A DNA stretch of 64,000 nucleotides from Aphanothece sacrum FPU1 (lineage in GTDB: Bacteria; Cyanobacteriota; Cyanobacteriia; Cyanobacteriales; Microcystaceae), in NCBI RefSeq assembly GCF_003864295.1, contig NZ_BDQK01000013.1, positions 372,001-436,000 on the forward strand, in the 5' to 3' direction. The notes beneath the pieces are model-generated. The model searched no databases. It saw nothing but the letters and a program-made list of their open reading frames with translations, and was not told the DNA's origin. Numbering within the stretch: the stretch's first letter is position 1; each line of letters starts with the position of its first letter. The position numbers and the translations under genes were made by a program. Positions 51,571 to 61,609 of the stretch are shown here, in pieces.

Positions 51571-51622
51571 ACCACATTTCCTGCTGTGATAGATAGTGGG
51601 GTAACGCGCATCGGATTTATTC

Positions 51623-53161
51623 TTAGAATGTGGCAATATCTTGAGGACGAGAAGGGTTAGTATTAACATCTTCAAGTCTAGCTAAAATTGTTGGTTTGAG
51701 CTTCTCAAATTCTTGTCTTAACATTCTTTTGGTAATTTGTGGTTTACCCCCTCGCATCAGTTGACTTTTATCTGACCATTCTTGCAGGTTTTTGCACTGG
51801 TTAGGGGCTATATTCGTAGTAAGGACGTGCTGACAACGGTCGGTTCCTTCGACGGGAAAAAATAAAAGCCAATAAGAACCTAATTCTCCTAATAAACGAG
51901 CAAATCGCTGACCGGAGGGGGTTTTTAAGTCGAGATAACAGGGTAGCCATCTGGGGCCATGTTCACGATGATAGAGAACCGTTAGCCAGAGTATCATCGG
52001 ATGGGGACTGGTCATAAACACAAATTGATTGTAACGAATACTCGACATTCGATTGAGGATATCTTGCTGGTCGAGCATCACCCATAAACTAGCAAAAGTT
52101 CCCTCTGAGGCCCGCATCACATGGGGAAAAACAATTTTTTGTCTAGGTTTATCTTGAGGCCAAGCCATTTTTAGACAGATATCTTCCGCTTTAGCTAAGG
52201 ATTTTTTAGCATTGGGAGTATCAGCAATCATGGTAGGCATAGCTACCAGGGTTTCTTGACATGATTCGGGTTGACTCGGTTCTAGACTTTCTAAAGAGTT
52301 TAGTAAATCGGTAATAGTTTGAGGACGGTCATTAGAAGCTTTAGCTAAACATTGCATAATCAGCTTTTCTAAAGCCTCTGGGAGATTAAGCTTAGTGGGG
52401 AAAGGTTTGGGTTTAGAATAGTGATGGGCTTCATACCAGCCACCAAATGATGAGTTTTCGGGGAAAATAGGCATTTCTCCGGTAAGCATTTCATACATCA
52501 TGATGCCTAAACTGTAGATATCTGAGCGACTATCTAGTTCTTTACCTTCTATTTGCTCAGGGGAACAATAGGCCAGAGTTCCCATAAACGACTGAGTTTG
52601 AGCTTCTCCTGACTGAACTAATTTAGCAATACCAAAGTCGAGTATTTTAACCAATTCTCCTAAAGCCGGATCATGTACTACCAGCACATTACTCGGTTTA
52701 ACATCTCGGTGAATAATAGGACACATTTCCCCTTCAAACATAATGCCTTTGTGGGCGCATTCGAGTCCAAAACAAATTTGTCGGGTTACTTTGAGAAATC
52801 GAGATAGGGATAAAGGACGAAACTTAATAATTTCGCAAAGACTTTCTCCTTGAAGATATTCCATGACATAAAAAGGAATTTCTTTCTCATCAACTCCATA
52901 ATCTCTAACCCGAACAATATGATTACTTCTTTCTCCCAACAAAGCAGAAATAGTAGCTTCTCGTTCAAATCGTTCTCGCATACGATTATTGAGTAAAGCT
53001 TGGGAGAGGAATTTAACGGCGACAGTGACACCACCTAGTAATTTATCTTCTCCCCGATATACTTGGCCCATAGCACCACTACCAACTAATTCTATGAGTT
53101 GATAGCGATTAGCCAGTAAACGTTGGTGGCGAGAATCATTCGTTGTACCTGGGCGACTCAT
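51623..53161 (-). CDS. serine/threonine protein kinase (PKN2/Hanks type)
   Basis: 512 residues. The kinase domain (about 20-280) is complete: GSGAMGQVYRGED glycine loop, the Lys of VAVKFLSQ, YVMEYLQGESL, catalytic HRDVKPSN, DFGIAKL and SPEQ. The C-terminal 230 residues are unassigned and contain no membrane span; they include FASLWVMLDQQDILNRM and FFPVEGTDRCQ, seen in related cyanobacterial kinases. Target unknown. Ten CAGTTAT repeats lie in its upstream region. Confidence 0.88.
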   Translation of the reverse strand: MSRPGTTNDSRHQRLLANRYQLIELVGSGAMGQVYRGEDKLLGGVTVAVKFLSQALLNNRMRERFEREATISALLGERSNHIVRVRDYGVDEKEIPFYVMEYLQGESLCEIIKFRPLSLSRFLKVTRQICFGLECAHKGIMFEGEMCPIIHRDVKPSNVLVVHDPALGELVKILDFGIAKLVQSGEAQTQSFMGTLAYCSPEQIEGKELDSRSDIYSLGIMMYEMLTGEMPIFPENSSFGGWYEAHHYSKPKPFPTKLNLPEALEKLIMQCLAKASNDRPQTITDLLNSLESLEPSQPESCQETLVAMPTMIADTPNAKKSLAKAEDICLKMAWPQDKPRQKIVFPHVMRASEGTFASLWVMLDQQDILNRMSSIRYNQFVFMTSPHPMILWLTVLYHREHGPRWLPCYLDLKTPSGQRFARLLGELGSYWLLFFPVEGTDRCQHVLTTNIAPNQCKNLQEWSDKSQLMRGGKPQITKRMLRQEFEKLKPTILARLEDVNTNPSRPQDIATF

Positions 53162-53197
53162 AATAATTTGTCAATAATGGCTAAGGTGAGTAATTAA

Positions 53198-53266
53198 CAG
53201 TTATCAGTTATCAGTTATCAGTTATCAATTATCAGTTATCAGTTATCAGTTATCAGTTATCAGTTA
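53198..53266. repeat. heptamer repeat CAGTTAT, about ten copies
   Basis: Ten 7-bp units, eight exact, one CAATTAT and the last CAGTTAA, in the leader of the kinase gene (start codon at 53161). Slippage would change promoter-to-gene spacing by multiples of seven. Confidence 0.9.
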
Positions 53267-53311
53267 AAAGTTTTGGTAACTGTTTACTGTTCACTGTTCA
53301 CTGGTTTAAGG

Positions 53312-53755
53312 TTAGGGTTGACGTTCTAAAACGGCTTCCATCGTGCTAGTCAGATAATGACCCGCTAAGATGCCACTAGAAAGGTGGTAAGTGTTGTTGT
53401 CAAGACGATAGAAGGTTTCAAAGCCACTACGCCGTTGACGGTCGCTTAAGACCCAGTATCGTTGAATAATAGACTCAGGGCCTATCCATCCTTCTCCTTC
53501 TACTTGTCCTAATAAACTTTGTTGTAGTACATAAGTATATTGTTGTTCTTCTCCATTAAGGCGGCCACGATATTGAAAGGAAATTTCAGGGCGATCGCTA
53601 TTAGGAAAGACCAATTTAGTTACCATCGTGAACCAATTATCTTGACTCCAGGCGACAATGGTTCGACCCTTAACAGGTAAGGGCATTTCATTGCGTTCGA
53701 GCCAATGTCCTTCAATTGTCCAACGTCCAACTTCCATCAAAAAGCTATGAGCCAA
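53312..53755 (-). CDS. conserved cyanobacterial protein, lipocalin-like
   Basis: 147 residues. A mostly beta-strand protein: VGRWTIEGHWLERNEMPLPV, GRTIVAWSQDNWFTMVTKL, YTYVLQQSLLGQVEGEGWIG and TYHLSSGILAGHYLTSTMEA. The strand pattern recalls the lipocalin fold of CpcS-like proteins, but the lyase motifs are missing, so I do not call it a lyase. Not recognised as a named gene. Confidence 0.65.
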   Translation of the reverse strand: MAHSFLMEVGRWTIEGHWLERNEMPLPVKGRTIVAWSQDNWFTMVTKLVFPNSDRPEISFQYRGRLNGEEQQYTYVLQQSLLGQVEGEGWIGPESIIQRYWVLSDRQRRSGFETFYRLDNNTYHLSSGILAGHYLTSTMEAVLERQP

Positions 53756-53889
53756 CGTTTTGCTCCTTATCTCCTAACAATAATCATCAGATCCTTATAT
53801 GGAAAAGAGTAACTCTTTCTAGATTTATAATTCCCTAAAATTACAGGAAACTAACAGTTATTTAAAATTCAATTTGAGGTTTCACTTCT

Positions 53890-53955
53890 GTAGGGGCGGG
53901 TTTTTGCCTAAAATTCTCTAATTTTAATCAATCCTTCCGATAAACCCGCCCCTAC
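53890..53955. repeat. GGGCGGGTTT foldback repeat, third copy
   Basis: Outer arms GTAGGGGCGGGTTTTT and AAACCCGCCCCTAC, but with a core unrelated to those at 41621 and 51506. Lies at the 3' end of anmK. Confidence 0.75.
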
Positions 53956-53959
53956 ATAC

Positions 53960-55102
53960 TCATAAGGGAAGATGGACATCACCGAGTAACATTGGTTGTT
54001 TGGCCCCTGTTACTTTGGGTAAATTGCCTGGTACACCCTTGACAAACCGCCAATAAGCAAGTACCGCAAAGGCGATCGCTTCTTTATAATCTGCATTCAT
54101 ACCGACTTCATCAGTAGTTAAAATATTGGCCTGGGGTAAGTGTTGTTTTAGTCTTTGTTTTAAGTATAAATTGTGACTTCCTCCTCCACATAAAAGAACT
54201 TCATTAATAGGTTGTTTAATAAATTGACCATAACTATCAGCAATAGAAGCGGCGGTAAAGTCGGTAATTGTTGCTAAAAAGTCTTCTTCTGATAATTGAT
54301 AAGCAAGTGATTCTTGCCAACATTTTTCTAAAAATTCTACGCTAAATAATTCACGCCCGGTGGATTTTGGAGGTTCTTTTTGAAAGAATTCCTGATTTAA
54401 CCATTGTTTAATTAAAGATTGATTAGGGGTTCCTTTGGCTGCCCATTCTCCATTTTTATCGTAGGTTTTTTGGCCGTTTGTTAATTTTTGAATTGCCAGA
54501 TCAATTAATACGTTACCTGGGCCTGTATCCCATCCCATAACTTTATTTTCCCAGTCTATTTCTTGACGAGGAGGTAAATAAGTTACATTGCCAATGCCGC
54601 CGATATTTTGCACACAACGATAATGATTAGGATGACTCAAAATATAGGCATCTACTTTGGGGACTAAAGGCGCACCTTGTCCCCCGGCTGCCATATCAGC
54701 AACGCGAAAATTATTAACCGTAGGAATTTTTGTTAAATTCGCAATTATTGCCCCTCTGCCTAATTGTAAACTATAGCCTAATTCATCTTTTTCTGGGGGA
54801 CGATGAAAGACAGTTTGTCCATGGGAACCAATTAATTCTATAGGAGTATTATTATTTTTTAGTTGATTAACTGCTTCGACAAAAGAGAAGGCTATCGCTT
54901 CATCTAATTGAGCAAATTCTGTCATAGAAAGTTTTTGTTCTGCACATACTTCTAATATTTGATGCCTGAGTTTTTCTGGATAACAATGAGTAATTCCTGC
55001 TATAAAATTTATCTTTAAATCTAATTCTGTTCCGGTGATTTTTACTAAAGCGGCATCAATTCCATCTACAGATGTGCCACTCATTAAGCCAAGACAATAC
55101 AT
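53960..55102 (-). CDS. anmK: anhydro-N-acetylmuramic acid kinase
   Basis: Phosphorylates and opens 1,6-anhydroMurNAc during cell-wall recycling. The 380-residue protein starts YCLGLMSGTSVDGIDAALV and has LIGSHGQTVFHRP, NNFRVADMAAGGQGAPLVP, MGWDTGPGNVLIDL and LLCGGGSHN, all diagnostic. Complete length. No other recycling gene is adjacent. Confidence 0.95.
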   Translation of the reverse strand: MYCLGLMSGTSVDGIDAALVKITGTELDLKINFIAGITHCYPEKLRHQILEVCAEQKLSMTEFAQLDEAIAFSFVEAVNQLKNNNTPIELIGSHGQTVFHRPPEKDELGYSLQLGRGAIIANLTKIPTVNNFRVADMAAGGQGAPLVPKVDAYILSHPNHYRCVQNIGGIGNVTYLPPRQEIDWENKVMGWDTGPGNVLIDLAIQKLTNGQKTYDKNGEWAAKGTPNQSLIKQWLNQEFFQKEPPKSTGRELFSVEFLEKCWQESLAYQLSEEDFLATITDFTAASIADSYGQFIKQPINEVLLCGGGSHNLYLKQRLKQHLPQANILTTDEVGMNADYKEAIAFAVLAYWRFVKGVPGNLPKVTGAKQPMLLGDVHLPL

Positions 55103-55332
55103 AGATTTACCTTGAGAATTTTGATGCTAATCATTATCATATCACTAAATGACAAAATTTTTGTGGAATAGGCATCTTGTGTGGAATAGGCAATGGGCTT
55201 CTTTTGTGGAATGGGCATCTTGCCCGTTTACCCCTGCGGATAATTCAAAATTCAACTTGACTTTTAATACTTTTTACTGTAGGCTATATTTAATTTTGTT
55301 GAAATTTTCAAGATTAAATACCTAATAATTTA

Positions 55333-57312
55333 ATGACAAATTCTTCTCGTTTTGAGTTTAATAAGAAACTTTGGCTACGTTTCATTGAAATAGCACAACC
55401 TTATTTTTTTCCAGTTGCTGCGGGGCAAACTCGACTTTTTTTCGGATTGATTTTTACTTTATTATTAGGGGTTATTTCTTTCGCTTTCTTCCTGACGGTT
55501 GGATTAACTTTTTTAGGTGAAGCTGTTCTTCCTGCTTTTTTTAATAGTTTTGCTAAAGATTTAATTACTGGTATCAACAGTTTATTAAATAGTCCTATTC
55601 TTTATATTTCATTAGGCGCATTTTTAATTTTTGCCATAAGTTTTGCTTCTCAGAAACAAAAAATTGAGAATAAATGGATACAATGGTCTTTTCTGGGACT
55701 TCTGTTATTTTTATTGTTTGCTGTTAATGGCTTAAATGTGGTTATTAGCTATGCTTTACGGTTAATTCAAACTGCTCTAAATGAGAAAAATGCGCCTGTT
55801 TTTTGGCAGTATATAATGGTCATTTTCCTTATTTTTGTGGCTGCCATACCCATCATTACTATTTATCGTTATACTAGGGAAAAATTAGGCTTACTCTGGC
55901 GAGAATGGTTAACAAAAAGCTTGTTAGAACGTTATTTTAAAAATCGCTCTTATTATGAGCTTGATTCTAATTCGATTAACCCAGAAATTGACAACCCTGA
56001 TCAACGTATTAGTCAAGATATTAAATCTTTTACAGGTGTTACTTTAAATTTCCTTTTAGATATTTTATCAGCCATTCTGAGTCTCTTTTCTTTTACAGCA
56101 ATTCTTTACAGTATTTCTCCAGAGTTAATGTTTGCATTATTAGCTTATGGGATATTGGGAACTCTAGCAGGTATTAAGATAGGCAAACGATTAATTGGTA
56201 TTAATTATGAACAATTACGTTTTGAAGCTGATTTTCGTTATAGTTTAGTTCGAGTACGAAATAATGCTGAATCTATTGCGTTTTATAGAGGAGAAGAACT
56301 AGAACAAGGTCAAGTTATTAAGCAACTGATGGCAGCTATAAAAAACTTTGATTTCTTAATTATATGGCAATCAATTCTTGTTTTATTTCAGAGGGCGTAT
56401 ACTTATATTCCTGTCGTTATTCCTTATCTTATTGTTGCTCCATTGTATCTGTCAGGTAAGTTAGATTTTGGAGCAATTCTTCAAGCTGATGTTGCTTTTT
56501 CACAAGTGTTCTCTGCTCTTTCCCTAATTACGGATAATATGAAAGATATTACTGAATTTGCTGCTAGTATTACCCGTTTAGGAGAATTTTATGAATCTTT
56601 AGATGATTCTTCTAGTACCAGAAAAATGACAGATGATTTCCAAGTTGAAGTGACTTATATTGATTATGAATACAAGTCTCAAATAGAGCTTAATCAAGTT
56701 ACTTTAAAAACTCCAAATTATGTAAGAACTCTGATAGAAAACCTTTCGGTTACTATTAATATCCATGATAATTTATTGATTATGGGAGAAAGTGGTTCAG
56801 GTAAAAGTTCTCTATTAAGAGCAATTGCTCAATTATGGACATCAGGAACAGGAATTATTCTCTGTCCAAAACCTGAAGATATGTTATTTTTACCTCAACG
56901 TCCTTACATGATTGTAGGAACATTAAAGGAACAGTTGCTATATCCTAAACTCAAAGAAAAAATAGATAATAATAAGTTACAAGAAATTTTAGAAACGGTT
57001 AATCTACCAAATTTAGTTGAACGTTTTGGGGGATTTGATGCTCAAGAAAACTGGGAAAATACCCTATCTTTAGGGGAACAACAACGGGTAGCTTTTGCTA
57101 GAATTCTAGTTAATCAACCTCGCTATGCGATTTTAGATGAATCCACCAGCGCGCTAGATGTTACTAATGAAGAATTTCTCTATCAACAATTATCTCAACA
57201 GGGTACAACTTATATTAGTGTGGGACATAGACCGACTCTGTTACAGTACCATCAGCAATTATTAACAATATTTGACGGAGGAACCTGGAAACTCCAAAAG
57301 ATTGAAGGTTAA
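55333..57312 (+). CDS. ABC transporter, fused permease-ATPase (SbmA/YddA/ABCD type)
   Basis: A 659-residue half-transporter with about six to eight membrane spans in the first 420 residues, and NPDQRISQDI (about 222-231), the ABCD-family signature. The ATPase domain has Walker A GESGSGKSS near 485-493, signature LSLGEQQR near 577-584 and Walker B YAILDEST, with a late GHRP His. Related proteins import peptides or vitamin B12 or move acyl-CoAs. Substrate not known. Single gene. Confidence 0.85.
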   Translation: MTNSSRFEFNKKLWLRFIEIAQPYFFPVAAGQTRLFFGLIFTLLLGVISFAFFLTVGLTFLGEAVLPAFFNSFAKDLITGINSLLNSPILYISLGAFLIFAISFASQKQKIENKWIQWSFLGLLLFLLFAVNGLNVVISYALRLIQTALNEKNAPVFWQYIMVIFLIFVAAIPIITIYRYTREKLGLLWREWLTKSLLERYFKNRSYYELDSNSINPEIDNPDQRISQDIKSFTGVTLNFLLDILSAILSLFSFTAILYSISPELMFALLAYGILGTLAGIKIGKRLIGINYEQLRFEADFRYSLVRVRNNAESIAFYRGEELEQGQVIKQLMAAIKNFDFLIIWQSILVLFQRAYTYIPVVIPYLIVAPLYLSGKLDFGAILQADVAFSQVFSALSLITDNMKDITEFAASITRLGEFYESLDDSSSTRKMTDDFQVEVTYIDYEYKSQIELNQVTLKTPNYVRTLIENLSVTINIHDNLLIMGESGSGKSSLLRAIAQLWTSGTGIILCPKPEDMLFLPQRPYMIVGTLKEQLLYPKLKEKIDNNKLQEILETVNLPNLVERFGGFDAQENWENTLSLGEQQRVAFARILVNQPRYAILDESTSALDVTNEEFLYQQLSQQGTTYISVGHRPTLLQYHQQLLTIFDGGTWKLQKIEG

Positions 57313-57340
57313 CTTTAGGGGCAATTCATGAATTGCCCTA

Positions 57341-57482
57341 TTTTACCGGACTTACTATGCTAAACTAATAATTAATAAAAGGCTAAAGCCTAATCCCATA
57401 AAAACAAAGTCCGCCTTCGCGGACTAAATGATTCGGTTGCGTAGGCAACCTTTGTTTTTATAGCTTAACTCTTTAGAGTTTA
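57341..57482. repeat. foldback element, copy C (right end missing)
   Basis: The left end TTTACCGGACTTACTATGC and AAGGCTAAAGCC, AGTCCGCCTTCGCGGACT and GGTTGCGTAGGCAACC match copies A and B. The right terminus is absent, where the next gene ends. Confidence 0.7.
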
Positions 57483-57492
57483 AGAGATTATC

Positions 57493-58335
57493 TTATTTTT
57501 GTTTTTTAGAAAGTTTCCGTTTAAAGAAACTACCAAATCCTAGAGCTATTGCCGAACCTAAAATGGTAAGGGGTTCAGGAACTAATTCTACCTGAATGCG
57601 AGCGACCTGATAACCAGGAGCTAGGAAATTTGCATTAGCAAATCGGGGATCTGATAAAATTGGGCCACCAGGAATAAACCCAGAATGAAGGGCAACAATA
57701 CCGTTCTCGTCAACACCAGTATTAGGGGTCGCTTGTCCAAAGAAAGCTGTATTAGTGGTGCTTTCATCATTGACCTCTGTACCCCCATCAAGAACACTAG
57801 AACCTAACACAATAAAGTCAGCACCGATGAAGTTACCTGAATTATCAAAGATAGGATGAGCTAGGGGATTACCATTAGCAATAAAAGCATCATTACTAGG
57901 GATAATCATTGAAGCATAGCTGAAGTAACGACTACTAGCTAGGGTACGATCGACTTCAAAGGAAAGACTTGTGGTTTCACCCGGATCAATGACAGGGGCA
58001 GCAGGAAAGCCACCTGGGGCAGTTATAGTGCCTTGGACTGTGCCAGCACCAACGGCATTAAACTGGGCAGAGATGGGCCCAGTGTTTCCATCTTCTATCA
58101 GAGCTTCAGTACCAGGAAATGCATTTAAGGAGACACCGCGATCATAAATATCAAAGCCACCGTTATGAAAACCTACCCATAGAGGAGTTAAAAAGGTTCC
58201 ATTGGTAGGAGATAGGTTAGTGATGGTAACTTTCAGCTTGGCAGCAGAGGCAGCAGAGGCAAAAGTTAATAAAGACCCGGCTGTGAGTAGGGTGATCATA
58301 GCACGGAGCTTTAAAGACATTGTGAGAGTATTCAT
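57493..58335 (-). CDS. secreted spondin-domain protein with PEP-CTERM sorting signal
   Basis: 280 residues. Signal peptide (about 1-32, MITLLTAGSLLTFASAASA), then a spondin_N-type domain (LKVTITNLSPTNGTFLTPLWVGFHNGGFD and LASSRYFSYASMIIPSNDAFIAN), and a C-terminal VPEP motif (252-255), hydrophobic helix and KRKLSKK tail, the PEP-CTERM exosortase signal. It is expected to be exported and anchored or released at the surface. The role is unknown. Confidence 0.87.
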   Translation of the reverse strand: MNTLTMSLKLRAMITLLTAGSLLTFASAASAAKLKVTITNLSPTNGTFLTPLWVGFHNGGFDIYDRGVSLNAFPGTEALIEDGNTGPISAQFNAVGAGTVQGTITAPGGFPAAPVIDPGETTSLSFEVDRTLASSRYFSYASMIIPSNDAFIANGNPLAHPIFDNSGNFIGADFIVLGSSVLDGGTEVNDESTTNTAFFGQATPNTGVDENGIVALHSGFIPGGPILSDPRFANANFLAPGYQVARIQVELVPEPLTILGSAIALGFGSFFKRKLSKKQK

Positions 58336-58479
58336 ATAGATATTTGATCCCTAAAAAAAATCGAATTCATGAGCCATTAAGCTTCAGTAATCTGAATAAT
58401 TCGTGATAATTTCCTGAGAATATAATAAGAAATTCAAGAAGACTTTGAATAGAAAAAATGCTAGCTAGATATTATACAA

Positions 58480-60486
58480 CTTAGATTCCGCACTTCAAAA
58501 TGTAGTATTAAAAAATACAGAGCTTTGAAAAGGCAAAAAATTCAGATGGAATAAAGAAAAATTCTCAATCCATCAGATGTTTGGGTGAACTTATCAAATT
58601 TAGAATATTTTAACTCGTTGAAAATTAGAAGAAGTCACCACAAACAGAGGAGTATTTCCCCTCCTCTGTGAATATTATTCAACTCTTATCGATTTATTCT
58701 TTTTGTTGTATTTGCTTAAAATTATAGATAATATTTTTGACAAGATGCGGGCAAACAACTTAAAATAAAACGTCTTTCTTCCGTTAAATTAACAATCTGT
58801 TTTACTTCGTTTAAAATTACAAAATGAATCCCTTGGAAACATTGAAACATCCATCTCAATGTAGGACGCTCTGTTAATTTACCAACTTGATTTTTGACTC
58901 CTACCTTGGCTCTTTTTAAACACTTTCTTAGTTCTCTTTGTCCCAAGTTATACAGGAGCAAACAGAAAGACATCAAAAATAACATTGTCTCTATTCTTTC
59001 CGGTTTCTCGACAAAAAAACTATCGGCAAAAAATAAAGGATCTTTCAAGAATCGAAATCCTCTTTCAGAAGATTGCTGATTTTTATAAGTTATGAGAATT
59101 TCAGTCGGCTCTAATTTATTTTCCTCTACTAAGTTAGTCGCTAAAATAAATCTCCCTGATTCTTTAGTTCTTTTAGCTATCTCTTCATTATTTTTCTGAG
59201 CCAGACCAACAATTTTATAAATCGTTTCATTTTTCTTAGAGCAAGCTTCAATAAGTTCAACTTCTATTATTTCAAAAAATCTCAGTTTTTTGTTAATGGC
59301 TTTTAATTTATATCTAGCAGATTGGGGATGCTCAAATTCTTCAGATTGTAATTGTTTAAGAAGTTTTTGGCATTTATCTTCTTCTTGTTTGAGTTGTTTT
59401 TCTAGTTTCTCTAAGTCACTTTTTTGTCTTTTTTCACTTGATACTATTAACCAAGTTTGCTTGATTCCACCATAAGTTACTATTTCCTCTTTCCAAGTAT
59501 AACCTTCTAAATGTAGGTGACTTCTTTTCTTTTTTTCGTCATCTGTTATTTCTTCTATTTCTACATTTTGTATTAATTCTTTCGCTTTTTTGAGGGTCAT
59601 TGGAACCCTAGTTATCCATTTTAAATGTTGGATTAGTTTGAGATTTTCTTGACTATATAAAGCACTATCACAGACCATGATACTGTCAAACTCTATTTGT
59701 TTTTTAAATTCTACTAAGATTTTTCCAAATACGGCTTTGTCAGCCTCATTTCCATCTCCAACTCTGACAAATAAGGGTAAGTCTCCATCTTGGGTTGTTA
59801 TTAAGTCTAAAACGCATTGTTTTAAGTCTGGTCGATGGTCACGAGAGTATCCTTTCTTAATAAAAATTGGTCTTTCTTTTATAATCTTTTCTTCTTGCTC
59901 TTTCTCGTATTTTTCTTCACTTTTATATTCTCCATCTAGATGGAATGATGTGGCATCTAAATGGGAATATTTAATCTCTATTTCAAATTTATTTATAACT
60001 TCTAAGATAACTTCTATAAAGAGATTATTTAGTCCATATTTATATAATTCATCCATGACTCTCCCAATTTTATCATCATTTATATAATTAGGTTCTATTC
60101 CTTCTCCTAATAATTTTTCGACGGCTTTATCTTCAAAAAATTGGCTAAATAAATATAGGGGTCTTGAGACAAATCCTAGTCCATTGATGAGAATGGACTT
60201 AACTACCGTGCCTGCTGAGATTTTTTCTCTGACATCTATTCCTAATTTATTATTGATTATTTTGACTATTCCTATTTCATCAATTAATCCGGCTACTATG
60301 CCTAAATGGTCTATATTTTTAACTTCTATTTCTTCTAGATAAGACACTTTTTCGTTTTTCTTTATGGTGGATAACTCAAACAATTATCTCATCTTTTTGC
60401 CTCATCTTCTTTAAGCAATTATACTTAGAACAAATTAGAAAAGACTGTAGTATTTAATACTACTTTTTTGAAGTGCGGAATGTGGG
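58480..60486. mobile_element. IS1634-family insertion sequence
   Basis: About 2.0 kb. Ends contain the inverted repeat ATTCCGCACTTCAAAA (58485-58500 and complement near 60466-60481), continuing as GTAGTATTAAA. ATACAA occurs just outside both proposed ends (58474-58479 and 60487-60492), a likely 6-bp target duplication if the five bases beyond each repeat belong to the element. One intact transposase gene fills it. Confidence 0.8.
58722..60383 (-). CDS. IS1634-family transposase
   Basis: 553 residues, intact. N-terminal DUF4277-type region (NIDHLGIVAGLIDEIGIVKII), then the DDE catalytic pattern: SHLDATSFHLDG, DSIMVCDSALYS and QQSSERGFRFLKDP. The long charged insertion (about 320-360) is usual in the family. 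It lies inside the inverted repeats of the mobile element; the reading frame appears undamaged, so the element may be active. Confidence 0.9.
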   Translation of the reverse strand: MFELSTIKKNEKVSYLEEIEVKNIDHLGIVAGLIDEIGIVKIINNKLGIDVREKISAGTVVKSILINGLGFVSRPLYLFSQFFEDKAVEKLLGEGIEPNYINDDKIGRVMDELYKYGLNNLFIEVILEVINKFEIEIKYSHLDATSFHLDGEYKSEEKYEKEQEEKIIKERPIFIKKGYSRDHRPDLKQCVLDLITTQDGDLPLFVRVGDGNEADKAVFGKILVEFKKQIEFDSIMVCDSALYSQENLKLIQHLKWITRVPMTLKKAKELIQNVEIEEITDDEKKKRSHLHLEGYTWKEEIVTYGGIKQTWLIVSSEKRQKSDLEKLEKQLKQEEDKCQKLLKQLQSEEFEHPQSARYKLKAINKKLRFFEIIEVELIEACSKKNETIYKIVGLAQKNNEEIAKRTKESGRFILATNLVEENKLEPTEILITYKNQQSSERGFRFLKDPLFFADSFFVEKPERIETMLFLMSFCLLLYNLGQRELRKCLKRAKVGVKNQVGKLTERPTLRWMFQCFQGIHFVILNEVKQIVNLTEERRFILSCLPASCQKYYL

Positions 60487-60590
60487 ATACAATTAATAGG
60501 TTAAAAAATCAATGAAAATATAAATATTGTGAAAACAGGATTTTTAATCTATTTTTTAAGTTAGTCAACAAATTTTAAGCCAAAGTCTTT

Positions 60591-61478
60591 CTACTGTAAT
60601 AATGGTAAAAATAAGGTGACAAAATAGTAAACTAAAGGGGCTGTAAAAACATAACTATCCGTTCTATCTAAAATACCTCCATGACCTGGAATTAACTGTC
60701 CTGAATCTTTTACTCCAGCATCTCGTTTCATCATCGATTCAGTTAAATCCCCTAATAAGCTAACAATCCCAATTAATACTCCTAATAACATTCCTGTCAT
60801 ATACCAATAGGGCCATTCCAGATACCAAGCCCCAATTTCTGCGACAATAACACTGCCTAATATTCCAAAAAATGCCCCTTCTACTGTTTTTTTCGGACTA
60901 ATATCTGATAAGCGAGTTTTCCCTAACCATTTTCCCATAATATAAGCCCCAATATCAGCAGCCCAAATACAACCAAACGCTAAAAAAGTAACGGTTAAAG
61001 CAGGAGGAAATAATTTAGGATGAGTCCAAGACTCCGGCCAATATCCCATCAAGTGTAAGTTACTACTAGCAATGTCTATGGTAGGGACAGGATGAGTAAA
61101 TCCTACTCGTAATCTTACCCAATAACTCGGCAAATATCCTCCATAAAATAATCCTAAAATAGAGGTTGAAATATCAGCAATGGTGGCTAATTTTGGTTGG
61201 AATAACAGATAAAAACAAATCAAGGCCCCAGTCAAAGGAAATAGGGCATCTGTAAGGGAAGAAGCCACCGCAGAGGTAATGAGTAATATTTGAGACAGAA
61301 CAAGGGTTGTTTTCCCTGCTGGTGCAATGCCTTTAGCTCTTACTAACTGAAAGTATTCTAACTGTCCCAGGAAGACAATGACACAAAATCCCAGGGTAAA
61401 ATACCATCCTCCGATAATAAGCATTGCCAAAGCAAGGGCTAGAGCAACAATTGTACTGACAATGCGAGTCCAGGGCAT
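60591..61478 (-). CDS. cdsA: phosphatidate cytidylyltransferase
   Basis: Makes CDP-diacylglycerol for phosphatidylglycerol synthesis, an essential thylakoid lipid. A 295-residue polytopic protein ending with the CDS signature SMMKRDAGVKDSGQLIPGHG and GGILDRTDSYVF. ADIGAYIMGKWLGKTRLSDISPKKTVEG precedes it. Length and spans are typical. The IS ends about 100 bp past its stop codon, so it did not damage the gene. Confidence 0.95.
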   Translation of the reverse strand: MPWTRIVSTIVALALALAMLIIGGWYFTLGFCVIVFLGQLEYFQLVRAKGIAPAGKTTLVLSQILLITSAVASSLTDALFPLTGALICFYLLFQPKLATIADISTSILGLFYGGYLPSYWVRLRVGFTHPVPTIDIASSNLHLMGYWPESWTHPKLFPPALTVTFLAFGCIWAADIGAYIMGKWLGKTRLSDISPKKTVEGAFFGILGSVIVAEIGAWYLEWPYWYMTGMLLGVLIGIVSLLGDLTESMMKRDAGVKDSGQLIPGHGGILDRTDSYVFTAPLVYYFVTLFLPLLQ

Positions 61479-61609
61479 AAGTAACCGTAAGAGTTAAATG
61501 GGAAGTAAGGTAAGCACGATGTTAAGAATTCTTTATGAAAGGTTAACAAATTATGCTACCTAAATTGTATAAATTTCCTTGAATTCTTGGTAGTCCCATT
61601 TTTATTCCC

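Noticed and set aside
53198-53266. CRISPR-like array
   Set aside because: Units of 7 bp without spacers; a simple tandem repeat.
53312-53755. A third S-type bilin lyase
   Set aside because: Beta-rich and near the pigment genes, but it lacks the conserved CpeS segments.
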